A stretch of 64,000 nt of DNA. Origin: Tamilnaduibacter salinus (GTDB lineage Bacteria > Pseudomonadota > Gammaproteobacteria > Pseudomonadales > Oleiphilaceae). The stretch lies in NCBI RefSeq assembly GCF_003096655.1, contig NZ_QEKQ01000008.1:124001-188000 (forward strand), written 5' to 3'. The notes below the pieces were generated by a model that was not told the DNA's origin, ran no database searches, and was given only the letters and a program-made list of their open reading frames with translations. Position numbers and translations under genes: made by a program. Shown piece after piece: positions 20,774-29,656 of the stretch (its first letter is position 1; every line of letters begins with the position of its first letter).

Positions 20774-21523
20774 CTACACCGGATTATCAATATCGATATA
20801 CCGGTGCTCGATCCCAAACGTCTCGGCTAATCGCTCACCCAGGGCCTGCACGCCGTAGCGCTCCGTGGCGTGGTGGCCGGCGGCGAAGTAGTGAATGCCG
20901 CACTCACGGGCGGTGTGTGTTGTTGGCTCTGAGATCTCGCCACTGACATACGCATCGGCTCCGGCGGCCAGGGCCTCGTCGATGAAGCCCTGAGCGGCGC
21001 CGGTGCACCAGGCAATCGTCCTGATCCGGTCGGGACCGGTGCCAACGTGAAGTGGTGCCCGGCCGAGCCGTTGCGACAAGTGTGCCGACAGCGCCTCTGG
21101 CGTCATTGGCTCAGACAGCTCGCCAATCCAGACCAGGCCACCGGGCGCCAGTGGCCGAGCGCGCTGAAATGAGAGAATGTCAGCGAGCTGACGGTTGTTG
21201 CCCAGTGTTTCATGGGCGTCCAGCGGCAGGTGATAGGCCAGCAGGTTCACGTCATGAGTCAAGAGCGTCCTGAGCCGGCGCTGTTTCATGCCCCGGATGC
21301 GCTGGTCTTCGCCTTTCCAGAAGTAACCGTGGTGGACCAGGACGAGATCGGCATTGTCCTCGATTGCTGCGTCGAGAAACGCCTGGCAGGCCGTCACGCC
21401 GGACACGATCCGACGCACATCCGCCTTGCCTTCCGATTGCAAGCCGTTCGGGTTGTAGTCCTTGAAGGCGTCCGGCTGAAGCCACTCTTCTGTCTGGCGA
21501 ATGATGTCATCGCGGTGGGCCAT
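20774..21523 (-). CDS. Nif3-like dinuclear metal-centre hexameric protein
   Basis: 249 aa, YbgI/NIF3 family. Metal ligands are visible as the pair HHGYFW near residue 64 and the late GHHATERYGVQALGERLAE (His plus Glu), with THDVNLLAYHLPLDAH between. The biochemical role of the family is unsettled (GTP cyclohydrolase-like and other claims exist). Convergent with hisC; followed upstream by zapG at three bases' distance. Confidence 0.9.
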   Translation of the reverse strand: MAHRDDIIRQTEEWLQPDAFKDYNPNGLQSEGKADVRRIVSGVTACQAFLDAAIEDNADLVLVHHGYFWKGEDQRIRGMKQRRLRTLLTHDVNLLAYHLPLDAHETLGNNRQLADILSFQRARPLAPGGLVWIGELSEPMTPEALSAHLSQRLGRAPLHVGTGPDRIRTIAWCTGAAQGFIDEALAAGADAYVSGEISEPTTHTARECGIHYFAAGHHATERYGVQALGERLAETFGIEHRYIDIDNPV

Positions 21524-21526
21524 GGG

Positions 21527-21988
21527 TTACTGCCTCGGCGGTGTCTGCTCAGTGTCCTCGGGTTCATTGTCCAGGCCGTAGTCTTCGGCGAGCGTGCCCT
21601 TTTCCTCCGGATCGGCTTTCGGAGCGTAATCGCGGGGCGGTTCCGGGTCGTCCGCACTCCGCCCGAGCCGGGCCTGTGCGTTGCTCTCCAGGGCGAATTC
21701 GTCGGTCCAGTCCTCGTCATGGCACAGGCGGCTGGCGCCGCGTGCCATGTGCCGGTTGATGTCACGGTAGGCGTCATTGAATCGGCGCAGCATATGAGCC
21801 GACTCGACGAAATGCTCGTTCACCTGGGCCTGGTACCGCGTGTACTCGCTGCGCAGCTCGTCAATCTGTTGCTCCAGCCGGCGTTGCTGGAGGCCACCGG
21901 CGGAGCCTGAGCGGCCGATGAAGTAGCCGGCGACCAGGCCGGCAATGAGGATGCCGATGGCAATCGCGACGATCATGATGGTGCTCAT
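21527..21988 (-). CDS. zapG: Cell-division/envelope protein ZapG (YhcB, DUF1043)
   Basis: 153 aa. One N-terminal membrane helix (MIVAIAIGILIAGLVAGYFI) ending in GRS, then a coiled coil (QQRRLEQQIDELRSEYTRYQ) with HFVESAHMLRRFNDAYRDI, and an acidic, proline-rich tail. These match YhcB, which links envelope growth and division. ATG at 21988 has AGGGGT upstream; the longer frame lacks family features. Divergent from zapE, as in related genomes. Confidence 0.88.
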   Translation of the reverse strand: MSTIMIVAIAIGILIAGLVAGYFIGRSGSAGGLQQRRLEQQIDELRSEYTRYQAQVNEHFVESAHMLRRFNDAYRDINRHMARGASRLCHDEDWTDEFALESNAQARLGRSADDPEPPRDYAPKADPEEKGTLAEDYGLDNEPEDTEQTPPRQ

Positions 21989-22221
21989 AATACCCCTGGA
22001 GTTGATCTGGTTGCGGGCGTGGTCGGCGACCACTGGAGTCCCTGAGTATACAAAGTCAGAGGCGCTTCGCACACGGGGGCTTGATGGGGTGGCGCCCCGA
22101 CAAAGGTGTAAGGACCGAATCACTGGCCGCGCCAGTCCTGTAATGTGGTCAAACACCGGCGATTGGGAGACAATAGCGGTTTTTTCGTCCACATGGTCTG
22201 GCAAGGAGCAATCACGCAGTC

Positions 22222-23319
22222 ATGACGCCCTGGGAACGCTACCAGAACGATCTGGCCCGGTCCGGTTTTGAGCCGGACAAGGCACAGGAAGACGCGGTCA
22301 AGCGCCTGCAATCCCTGCACGATGCCCTCATTGCGGCTGAAGAACAACGCCAGCGTCCATTGGCGCGATTCCGGCGGGCCTTGCGCAAAGGGCGGGAGAC
22401 TCCGGTCCAGGGGCTGTACTTCTGGGGCGGCGTGGGTCGCGGGAAGACGTACCTGATGGACAATTTCTATGAGAGTCTGCCGTTTGACCGCAAAATGCGT
22501 GTGCATTTCCATCGCTTCATGCAGCGGGTCCACAATGAGTTGAAGAATCTGCAGAACACCAGTGATCCTCTCGACGTCGTTGCGCGCCGGTTTGCCGACG
22601 AAGCGACGGTAATCTGCTTTGACGAGTTCTTCGTCTCGGACATCGGCGACGCCATGATTCTCGCAACGCTGCTGGATGGGCTGTTCCAGCGGGGCGTGAC
22701 CCTGGTCTGCACCTCCAACATCGTGCCGGACGGGTTGTACGAAAATGGTCTTCAGCGTGCCCGCTTCCTTCCGGCGATTGACCTGTTGAACCAACACACG
22801 GATGTGGTGAATGTGGACGGTGGCGTGGACTACCGGCTGCGGACCCTTGAGCAGGCCAAGCTGTTCTATCACCCGCTTGATGACGGAGCGGACGCGAGCC
22901 TGCGGGAGAGTTTTGACCGGCTTGCCGTCGAAGCGGCCTGCCACGACCTGGACCTGGACATTAACGGCCGCCCCATCAAGGCCCGGGCGCACGCGGACGA
23001 CGTGGTCTGGTTCGAGTTCCGGGAACTGTGTGACGGGCCCCGGAGTCAGAATGACTACATCGAACTTGCGCGGGAGTTCCACGCCATCCTCGTCAGTAAT
23101 GTGCCGGTGTTCCACGCCGATTCGGACGATCTCGCGCGGCGATTCATCAACATGGTGGACGAATTCTACGACCGTAACGTCAAGGTGATCCTGTCGGCAG
23201 AGGCGCCGATCACCGAGCTCTACAGCGGCGGGCGGCTGGGTTTCGAGTTCGAGCGGACCGAATCGCGGCTGCTGGAGATGCAGAGCCATGAATACCTCGA
23301 GGCGCCGCATCGGGCTTAA
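22222..23319 (+). CDS. zapE: AFG1-type ATPase, cell division protein ZapE
   Basis: 365 aa. Walker A WGGVGRGKT (69-76), Walker B VICFDEFFVSDIGDA, sensor region TLVCTSNIVPDGLY. ZapE is a Z-ring associated ATPase in E. coli; mitochondrial Afg1 is a quality-control factor. In Pseudomonas rplM-rpsI follow; here a degenerate repeat and a thiolase follow. Confidence 0.93.
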   Translation: MTPWERYQNDLARSGFEPDKAQEDAVKRLQSLHDALIAAEEQRQRPLARFRRALRKGRETPVQGLYFWGGVGRGKTYLMDNFYESLPFDRKMRVHFHRFMQRVHNELKNLQNTSDPLDVVARRFADEATVICFDEFFVSDIGDAMILATLLDGLFQRGVTLVCTSNIVPDGLYENGLQRARFLPAIDLLNQHTDVVNVDGGVDYRLRTLEQAKLFYHPLDDGADASLRESFDRLAVEAACHDLDLDINGRPIKARAHADDVVWFEFRELCDGPRSQNDYIELAREFHAILVSNVPVFHADSDDLARRFINMVDEFYDRNVKVILSAEAPITELYSGGRLGFEFERTESRLLEMQSHEYLEAPHRA

Positions 23320-23332
23320 AAATCGTTTTATA

Positions 23333-23455
23333 ACCACGGAAAGACAAAAAAGAAGGTTTTAAGGTCTTAAAGTCTGAATGTTTTAAGGCGGATAAGCCTC
23401 TGGGGCGCAATCCCTCCCAACTTTAAAACCTTCAGACTTTAAAACGTTCAGCCCT
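23333..23455. repeat. Degenerate A arm plus family D (TTTAAAACCTTCAGAC) inverted repeat
   Basis: A weak A-type left arm (CCACGGAAAGACAAAAA) is followed by GGTTTTAAGGTCTTAAAGTC and, 50 bases later, the inverted form CTTTAAAACCTTCAGACTTT. The TTAAAACCTTCAGAC motif recurs at 35424, 49898, 50992, 58392 and 63154. Confidence 0.7.
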
Positions 23456-23488
23456 CTTTTTTCTGTGACACAACGTAGGAGAGAACCA

Positions 23489-24682
23489 ATGACCAACCAC
23501 GTGGTAATTCTCAGCGGCGCCCGTACGCCAATGGGTGGGTTTCAGGGCAGTCTGTCGCCCGTGGGTGCCACCGATCTGGGCGCGATCAGTATCCGGGAAT
23601 CGGTTCGGCGTGCCTCGCTCCAGCCGACGGATGTGCAGGAAGTCATCATGGGCAACGTACTGCCCGCGGGGCTGAAGCAGGGGCCGGCCCGCCAGGCGAT
23701 GCGCGGCGCGGGGCTGCCAGACAGCACTGGCGCGACGACCATCAACAAGCTGTGCGGCTCCGGTATGAAGGCCGCCATGTTCGCCCATGACCTGATCAAG
23801 GCGGGGACCAATGACATCATGGTGGCCGGCGGGATGGAGAGCATGTCTAACGCCCCCTACATCCTGACGGACGCCCGCAAGGGCTACCGGATGGGGCCGG
23901 GGGCGGCCCCTCAGGACCACATGTTCCTTGATGGCCTTGAGGACGCGGAAACCGGCCGCCTGATGGGCGCGTTCGCCCAGGACATGGCGGACGAGAAGGG
24001 GTACTCGCGCGAGGCGATGGACGAGTACGCCATCCGTTCACTGGAGCGGGCAAAGGCGGCGATCGAGCAGGGCACATTGGCCGATGAGATCGTGCCGGTG
24101 ATCGTCAGCACCCGGAAGGGAGAGACCGTTGTCGAGAATGACGAGCAGCCGATGACCGCCGATCTCGACAAGATTCCGCAGATGCGTCCGGCGTTCAAAA
24201 AGGACGGCACGGTAACGGCGGCCAACGCCTCTTCGATTTCCGATGGCGCTTCCGCGCTGGTGCTGTCGAGCGAAGCCGAGGCGGAGCGCCGCGGTTTGAC
24301 ACCCATGGCACGGATCGTCGCCCATGCGACGCATTCCCGGCATCCCTCCGAGTTCACCTGCGCGCCGGTCGATGCGATTCGTAATGTCCTGGAAAAGGCG
24401 GGCTGGTCGACGGACGAGGTGGATCTGTATGAGATCAACGAAGCATTTGCGATGGTGGCCATGATGCCCATCCGAGAGCTCTCGCTGGACCCTGAGAAGG
24501 TGAATGTCCACGGCGGCGCCTGCGCGCAGGGGCATCCGGTCGGCTCCACCGGCTCTCGTCTGATCGTTACGTTGATGCACGCGCTCCGCCGCCAGGGAAT
24601 GAGCAAGGGGGTGGCCGCGCTGTGCATCGGAGGCGGTGAAGCAACGGCGGTTGCGATTGAGGTGTCGGAGTCTGCGCGATAG
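23489..24682 (+). CDS. Acetyl-CoA C-acetyltransferase (thiolase)
   Basis: 397 aa thiolase II. Acyl-accepting Cys89 in INKLCGSGMKA, catalytic His in CAQGHPVGSTGSR, second Cys in ALCIGGGEATAV. Condenses or cleaves acetoacetyl-CoA; PHB synthesis and ketogenic degradation are both possible and no neighbour decides. ATG at 23489 follows AGGAGAG. The last four codons (E-S-A-R) and the TAG are the end of a 160-bp palindromic element rather than native thiolase sequence; family members usually end about at AIEV. Confidence 0.93.
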   Translation: MTNHVVILSGARTPMGGFQGSLSPVGATDLGAISIRESVRRASLQPTDVQEVIMGNVLPAGLKQGPARQAMRGAGLPDSTGATTINKLCGSGMKAAMFAHDLIKAGTNDIMVAGGMESMSNAPYILTDARKGYRMGPGAAPQDHMFLDGLEDAETGRLMGAFAQDMADEKGYSREAMDEYAIRSLERAKAAIEQGTLADEIVPVIVSTRKGETVVENDEQPMTADLDKIPQMRPAFKKDGTVTAANASSISDGASALVLSSEAEAERRGLTPMARIVAHATHSRHPSEFTCAPVDAIRNVLEKAGWSTDEVDLYEINEAFAMVAMMPIRELSLDPEKVNVHGGACAQGHPVGSTGSRLIVTLMHALRRQGMSKGVAALCIGGGEATAVAIEVSESAR

Positions 24683-24828
24683 ACAGTCGCGCTGCCGCGA
24701 CCGTCCCACTGGGGTCCCTCTTGAGCGCTCATTATCGTTAGATGGAACCACTATGCGCCTCATATCACCGTCAAAATGGCCTCGCATTGGGACGATCTCG
24801 CCGGGCACGATTTCTACCGGGCAGACTC
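24668..24828 (+). repeat. 160-bp palindromic MITE-like element, copy 1
   Basis: Terminal inverted repeats GAGTCTGCGCGATAG / CTACCGGGCAGACTC, with inner complementary segments around CCCACTGGGGTCCC and GCATTGGGAC. Very similar along its whole length to the reverse complement of 31858-32017. Its first 15 bases encode E-S-A-R-stop of the thiolase. Confidence 0.9.
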
Positions 24829-25089
24829 ATAGGCAAGACACTCACTGGCCCCAGTCCCGTTTTGTGGCTATATTGAGGCCAACTGTGGGAGATTCCCACC
24901 GCAGCGGGGTGGCTCTGGAGGCCACCCAAAATCATACTTTTGACTGATCAAAGCTGGTTCGTGGCTTCGCTATAGTGCTGGGATAACAACGTCTTGGTTT
25001 TGACAGTCACTCTCACACGGGGCCTGGCGTGATCGCCGGTCCCGGAGACTTTCAGCAGCGACATAGAACAACAACGGAGTAGCCTTCCA
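24829..25089 (+). promoter_or_regulatory. Upstream region of the DUF1302/DUF1329 operon
   Basis: Non-coding. Contains a GGGTGGC...GCCACCC-type hairpin at about 24907-24927 and a TATAGT -10-like box at 24971-24976 (no -35 at standard spacing). Probably carries the promoter of the 25090 gene. Confidence 0.3.
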
Positions 25090-26940
25090 ATGACAAGAAA
25101 AACTCACCAGCGGCATCTGTGGGCCAAACTACCCCTCGCGGCGGCCGTCGCCGCCACGATGTCGACGCCGACAGCCGCTTACCAGTTCTACATGGGGGAC
25201 GTCGAAGCCTCGTTTGATACCACGCTGACGGCCGGGGCGGGCTGGCGGGTGGAGGACCCGGACAAACGCCTGATCGCTCGGGGCAACCTGTCCACGGCCG
25301 ATGCGGCTCAGGGGAAGGGGGCGTCAACAACCAACTATGATGACGGCAACCTGAACTTTGAGAAGGGCAAGACCTACAGCAAGATCGTCAAAGGCACGAG
25401 CGATCTGTTTCTGAACTACCGGGTGAACAGTGACTATCTCACCCGTGTGGGCGGTTTCGCTCGTGGGCGTTACTACTACGATTTCGAGCTCAAGGACGAA
25501 CACCGCCATCGGGACGTGAATGGTAACGTCCGTCCGCTCAACACTGAGGCGAAGAAGAATGCCTCTGGTGCCGAATTTCTGGATGCCTACGTCTTCTCTG
25601 ACTGGTATTTCGGGAACGTGCCAGTCAGCATCCGTTACGGCAAGCAGGTTGTGAGCTGGGGTGAAAGTACTTTCATCCAGGGTGGCGTCAATATCATCAA
25701 CCCTGTGGATGTGAATGCCATCCGGGCACCGGGTGCCCAGCTTAAGGACGCTTTGCTGCCGGTTGAAATGCTTTATACCTCTGCCGGTATCACCCAGAAC
25801 GTCTCTGTGGAGGCTTTCGTCCAGACCGATTGGGAAAAGGTCGAGCCGGATGACTGTGGCACGTTCTTTTCAACCAATGACTTTGCGCCCGATGGCTGCG
25901 GTCCGGTCTTTGAAGCTGGGCAGGTGTCGGAGTTTCAGGCCCGACAGGCGGGTGCGGTGATCGACCGCGCGGCTGATCGCAAGCCTGATGATAAGGACCA
26001 GTTCGGTGCGGCTGTTCGTTGGTATGTGCCGGCGCTGAACGACTCCGAACTTGGCCTCTACTACATCAAGTACAACAGCCGCCTCCCCTATGTGAGCGGT
26101 ATTGTTAGCAGCGGCATCGGTTCGTCAACGCTTCCGGATTACTTCATCGAGTACCCGGAGAATATTGACCTGTATGGCCTCAGTATCAATACAACAGCTC
26201 CTGGCGGCTGGTCTGTCGGCGCGGAATACAGTTTTCGACCGAATATGCCGCTGCAGTGGAACGCATTCGAGCTGCTCGCCGGCGGGGCGCAACTCCGTCT
26301 TCCCAATGGGCAGCCTGTTAGCTTGCTGGAACGTCAGCGCCTTTCCGAGGCTGGCGGTGCAAATCTTTCGGATCAACCCGTAAAAGGGTACGACCGATTC
26401 AAGGTATCCCAGGCTCAGATGACGCTGGTCAATTTCTTTGATCAGATCATGGGTGCGAGTCGCATGACGTTCATCGGGGAGGTCGGCGCGACGTATGTTC
26501 ACGATCTGCCAGGCTATGATGAAGCGCGCTACGGTCGTCCTGGGACATTTGGGATTGGGACGATCCCGTTTGAGACAGGTGCCGGCACAGCCGATGCGTG
26601 TCCGGGCTCCAATCTCAACCCGGAGTACTGCAACAACGAAGGCTTCACGACCGACTTTTCCTGGGGCTACGTCATGCGGGCAAGTTGGGAGTACAACGGC
26701 GTGTACGCCGGCGTGAACCTGGAGCCTCAGATTGCCTTTGCGCACGATGTGCAGGGTTATGCGCCGGCCCCGGGGGGTAACTTTATCGAAGGCAGCAAAT
26801 CCGTTGGACTGTCATTGAGCGGGACCTATCAGAACCGCTACGAGGCGTCGATCGGCTATACGAATTATTTCGGCGGTAAGCCGTACAACGACCTGACCGA
26901 TCGTGACAATGTAACGGCGAGCGTGTCTGTCTCCTTCTGA
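25090..26940 (+). CDS. DUF1302 family outer-membrane beta-barrel protein
   Basis: 616 aa with a signal peptide (LPLAAAVAATMSTPTAA). The start of the mature protein, QFYMGDVEASFDTTLTAGAG, is typical of DUF1302, and later segments (VSIRYGKQVVSWGESTFIQG, SVSVSF at the terminus ending in Phe) fit an outer-membrane barrel. The family is often encoded with DUF1329, RND/MMPL transporters and lipid or sterol catabolism genes; the exact substrate is unknown. Start ATG preceded by ACAACGGAG. Forms an operon with the DUF1329 gene 34 bases downstream. Confidence 0.88.
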   Translation: MTRKTHQRHLWAKLPLAAAVAATMSTPTAAYQFYMGDVEASFDTTLTAGAGWRVEDPDKRLIARGNLSTADAAQGKGASTTNYDDGNLNFEKGKTYSKIVKGTSDLFLNYRVNSDYLTRVGGFARGRYYYDFELKDEHRHRDVNGNVRPLNTEAKKNASGAEFLDAYVFSDWYFGNVPVSIRYGKQVVSWGESTFIQGGVNIINPVDVNAIRAPGAQLKDALLPVEMLYTSAGITQNVSVEAFVQTDWEKVEPDDCGTFFSTNDFAPDGCGPVFEAGQVSEFQARQAGAVIDRAADRKPDDKDQFGAAVRWYVPALNDSELGLYYIKYNSRLPYVSGIVSSGIGSSTLPDYFIEYPENIDLYGLSINTTAPGGWSVGAEYSFRPNMPLQWNAFELLAGGAQLRLPNGQPVSLLERQRLSEAGGANLSDQPVKGYDRFKVSQAQMTLVNFFDQIMGASRMTFIGEVGATYVHDLPGYDEARYGRPGTFGIGTIPFETGAGTADACPGSNLNPEYCNNEGFTTDFSWGYVMRASWEYNGVYAGVNLEPQIAFAHDVQGYAPAPGGNFIEGSKSVGLSLSGTYQNRYEASIGYTNYFGGKPYNDLTDRDNVTASVSVSF

Positions 26941-26974
26941 CAGAGCCTGAATTCATTTAATGGGGTATGTGTCA

Positions 26975-28336
26975 ATGAAACTGAACAAAAAGCTGCTGAC
27001 AGGCGGGATCCTGGCAGTGTCCCTGGCGGCTGGACCGGCTCTGGGCGCGGTGTCTCAGGAAGAGGCGGCAAAACTGGGTGATTCCCTGACCCCGATTGGC
27101 GCGACAAAAGCCGGTAACGGGGGTGCGATTCCGGCCTGGGATGGCGGTCTTCAGGAAGCCCCCAGCGGGTATGACGGGGACGGGATCTACGTGAATCCGT
27201 ACCCGGACGACCAAGAGAAGTTCCGCATCGACCAGTCCAATGTGGACCAGTACGCGGATAAGCTCTCGCCGGGACAGGTGAAGATGATCAATCAGTACGA
27301 TGATTTCTTCATCCCGGTCTACCCGACACGGCGTTCGGCGGCCTATCCGCAGAAGATCTACGACGCCAGCGTTGAGAATGCAACGGAAACCTCGCTGATC
27401 CCCAGCGGTAACGGGATGGAAGATTACACCACCGGTGTGCCGTTCCCGATTCCGCAGAATGGTCTCGAGGTCATCTGGAACCACATCACCCGCTACCGGG
27501 GTGGTTCTGTGGCCCGGAACGTGGGGCAGGTGACGCCGACGGCCGATGGGGACTTCAGTGTGGTCAAGTTCCAGGACGAGTTGACCTGGCGGACGGCTCT
27601 GGAAGACTTCGATCCGGATCAGGATCCGAACGTCCTGTTCTACTTCAAGCAGGCCATCACCGCGCCGGCTCGTCTGGCGGGGAACGTCCTGCTGGTCCAC
27701 GAGACCATCAACCAGGTCAAGGAGCCGCGTCGGGCATGGGTCTACAATGCGGGCCAGCGGCGGGTGCGTCGCGCGCCTCAGGTCGCGTATGACGGGCCGG
27801 GTACGGCTGCCGATGGCATGCGGACCTCGGATAACTTCGACATGTTTAACGGGGCACCGGATCGTTACAACTGGGAGCTGGTCGGCAAGAAGGAAATGTA
27901 CATCCCGTACAACTCCTACAAGCTGGTTGACCGTGATCTGAGCTACGATCAGATCATCAATGCCGGTCACATCAACCAGGAGTACACGCGGTATGAGCTG
28001 CACCGGGTCTGGCATGTTCGTGCCACACTCAAGGACGGCTCGCGTCACATCTACGCCAAGCGTGACTTCTATATCGATGAAGACACCTGGCAGGCGGCGG
28101 TCATCGACCACTATGATGGCCGTGGCGAGCTCTGGCGAGTGGCGGAAGCCCACGCCATGCAGTTCTATGATGTGGACGTGCCCTGGTACGCCATTGAAAC
28201 CTTGTACGACACACTGTCCGGTCGTTACCTGGTCCTGGGGCTGACCAACGAAGAAACGAACCCCTACAGCTTCGGCACGAGCCGTCGCTCACGCGAATAC
28301 ACGCCTGCGGCTCTGCGCCGGGCGGGCACGCGCTAA
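26975..28336 (+). CDS. DUF1329 family periplasmic/outer-membrane lipoprotein-fold protein
   Basis: 453 aa. Signal peptide (LTGGILAVSLAAGPALGA), then the DUF1329 start SQEEAAKLGDSLTPIGATKAG and GNGGAIPAWDGG. The fold resembles LolB/LolA-like lipid carriers, suggesting transfer of hydrophobic molecules with DUF1302; function not proven. Start at 26975 is chosen because it gives the signal peptide and has GGGGT upstream; an ATG five codons earlier is possible. A strong terminator follows. Confidence 0.88.
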   Translation: MKLNKKLLTGGILAVSLAAGPALGAVSQEEAAKLGDSLTPIGATKAGNGGAIPAWDGGLQEAPSGYDGDGIYVNPYPDDQEKFRIDQSNVDQYADKLSPGQVKMINQYDDFFIPVYPTRRSAAYPQKIYDASVENATETSLIPSGNGMEDYTTGVPFPIPQNGLEVIWNHITRYRGGSVARNVGQVTPTADGDFSVVKFQDELTWRTALEDFDPDQDPNVLFYFKQAITAPARLAGNVLLVHETINQVKEPRRAWVYNAGQRRVRRAPQVAYDGPGTAADGMRTSDNFDMFNGAPDRYNWELVGKKEMYIPYNSYKLVDRDLSYDQIINAGHINQEYTRYELHRVWHVRATLKDGSRHIYAKRDFYIDEDTWQAAVIDHYDGRGELWRVAEAHAMQFYDVDVPWYAIETLYDTLSGRYLVLGLTNEETNPYSFGTSRRSREYTPAALRRAGTR

Positions 28337-28364
28337 CCGACCGGCTGTTTTACCAGCACGACAT

Positions 28365-28391
28365 GGGCCTCCTTCGGGAGGCCCTTTTTTT
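28365..28391 (+). terminator. Rho-independent terminator after the DUF1302/DUF1329 operon
   Basis: GGGCCTCC-TTCG-GGAGGCCC stem with a UUCG tetraloop followed by seven T. Textbook intrinsic terminator. Confidence 0.93.
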
Positions 28392-28432
28392 GTACGGTCG
28401 GACAGCCCTGACCATCGCATCGGCCTGATGGG

Positions 28433-29656
28433 GTGTGTTTGCATCGCGAATGTGCGTTCGCCATTGATGGGTCATCCACTCTGCGCTTTGCCGCCGTACG
28501 TGGTTTGTATTACCCTTCATCCGTGATGGAATCTCAGCACTCTATGGAGCCGAACGATCTCAGACCGATGTCGTCGTCCTGGTCGACCGGAAGTACGCCC
28601 GTTAATGGTGAGGCATTGTCTCCGGAGCGCGCTGACAATGGGACTCTGGATAATGGCGATGCGCACCCGTTAGTGACCGTGGCGTCCCAAGGGGCTGGTA
28701 TCGGCACCACCGAACAGGTGCGCCGCTTACGTCTCAACCTCGCGCTGCAGCACTGGCATCGTGGTGAGCTGACCGAAGCCATTGCGTGCCTGGGACCCGA
28801 AGACGATGCGGTCGCGACGAACGATGCGGGTCCAGAAACCGTTCTGGAGGGCGTCCTCCGGGGATTTGTGGCCCGGGCGCGGAGTGTCGAGGACGTTGCG
28901 ATTCGCGGATTGTCCCGGCTGGAGCGCGGCATTCTCAAGCTGCCGCTCGAATCCGTCTGGTCTGCACTGCCCAGTCTTTTGCATTGTGGACTGGCGTTGG
29001 ATGCCGACAACACCAGTGAGGCCGCCAATGCGATGCGTCGTTTATCGCTGATGCCCGCCTCCGCACGACGCGAGATGAATGCGCTATTTCCCGGTATGCT
29101 GATGGCCAGCAAGCTCCGCTTTGCCCGTCAACAGGGTCGTCATGGGTTCCGGCCGTTCCGCACCGTGGGCGATCGGCTGAATCTGAGCGCGTTTCCCCAG
29201 ATTCCGCTTTATCACCAACTGATGGAGACGATCCGCCGCTTCGACTCCGGATCTGGCCATGGTCTGGCGTTACTCCGCACGACGGCTCGAGCGGCATCAG
29301 AAGCTCATGTTGTGAGTCCGATATTGGACTTCCGTGCCGAGTTGCAGGCCCGGTTTGAACACACCCGTTTGGCGGAGCTGATGGCTGAAGAGGGGCTGGA
29401 TCGGCTTTACCCGCTGTTCGAGCTTGAGCCTAGTGGTTCAGGCGAGGCGACACCAATGCATGAGCCCATCAGTGATCGGGAGCGGAGCGTTCTCGAACTC
29501 ATCGCCAATGGCCTGTCGAACCAGTCCATTGCGGACCGGTTGCATATATCCCTACACACCGTGAAGACGCACGCCCGACGCATCAACGCCAAACTGGGGG
29601 TCCGCTCCCGGACCCAGGCGATTGTCCGGGCCCGGGAACTCGGCGTTATCGTGTAA
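28433..29656 (+). CDS. LuxR C-terminal HTH regulator (MalT/AlkS-like without ATPase)
   Basis: 407 aa from GTG 28433, or 376 aa from ATG 28526; neither start has a clear ribosome site and the first 30 residues look non-conserved, so the shorter form is plausible. The C-terminus is a LuxR HTH (SDRERSVLELIANGLSNQSI, ADRLHISLHTVKTHARRINA). The middle is alpha-helical with tetratricopeptide-like character as in the C-terminal third of MalT-type regulators. No AAA/NACHT domain is present. Regulators like this accompany DUF1302/DUF1329 genes; direct control is an inference. Its 3' end overlaps the convergent acyltransferase by 11 bases. Confidence 0.82.
   Translation: MCLHRECAFAIDGSSTLRFAAVRGLYYPSSVMESQHSMEPNDLRPMSSSWSTGSTPVNGEALSPERADNGTLDNGDAHPLVTVASQGAGIGTTEQVRRLRLNLALQHWHRGELTEAIACLGPEDDAVATNDAGPETVLEGVLRGFVARARSVEDVAIRGLSRLERGILKLPLESVWSALPSLLHCGLALDADNTSEAANAMRRLSLMPASARREMNALFPGMLMASKLRFARQQGRHGFRPFRTVGDRLNLSAFPQIPLYHQLMETIRRFDSGSGHGLALLRTTARAASEAHVVSPILDFRAELQARFEHTRLAELMAEEGLDRLYPLFELEPSGSGEATPMHEPISDRERSVLELIANGLSNQSIADRLHISLHTVKTHARRINAKLGVRSRTQAIVRARELGVIV

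Noticed and set aside
22120-23337. 405-codon open frame opposite zapE
   Set aside because: zapE carries all ATPase motifs; the opposite frame has none.
26972-28153. 393-codon open frame opposite the DUF1329 gene
   Set aside because: No start context or family features; antisense artefact of GC-rich third positions.
28365-28391. Hairpin as a repeat family member
   Set aside because: It has a UUCG loop and a T-run and follows a stop directly: an ordinary terminator.
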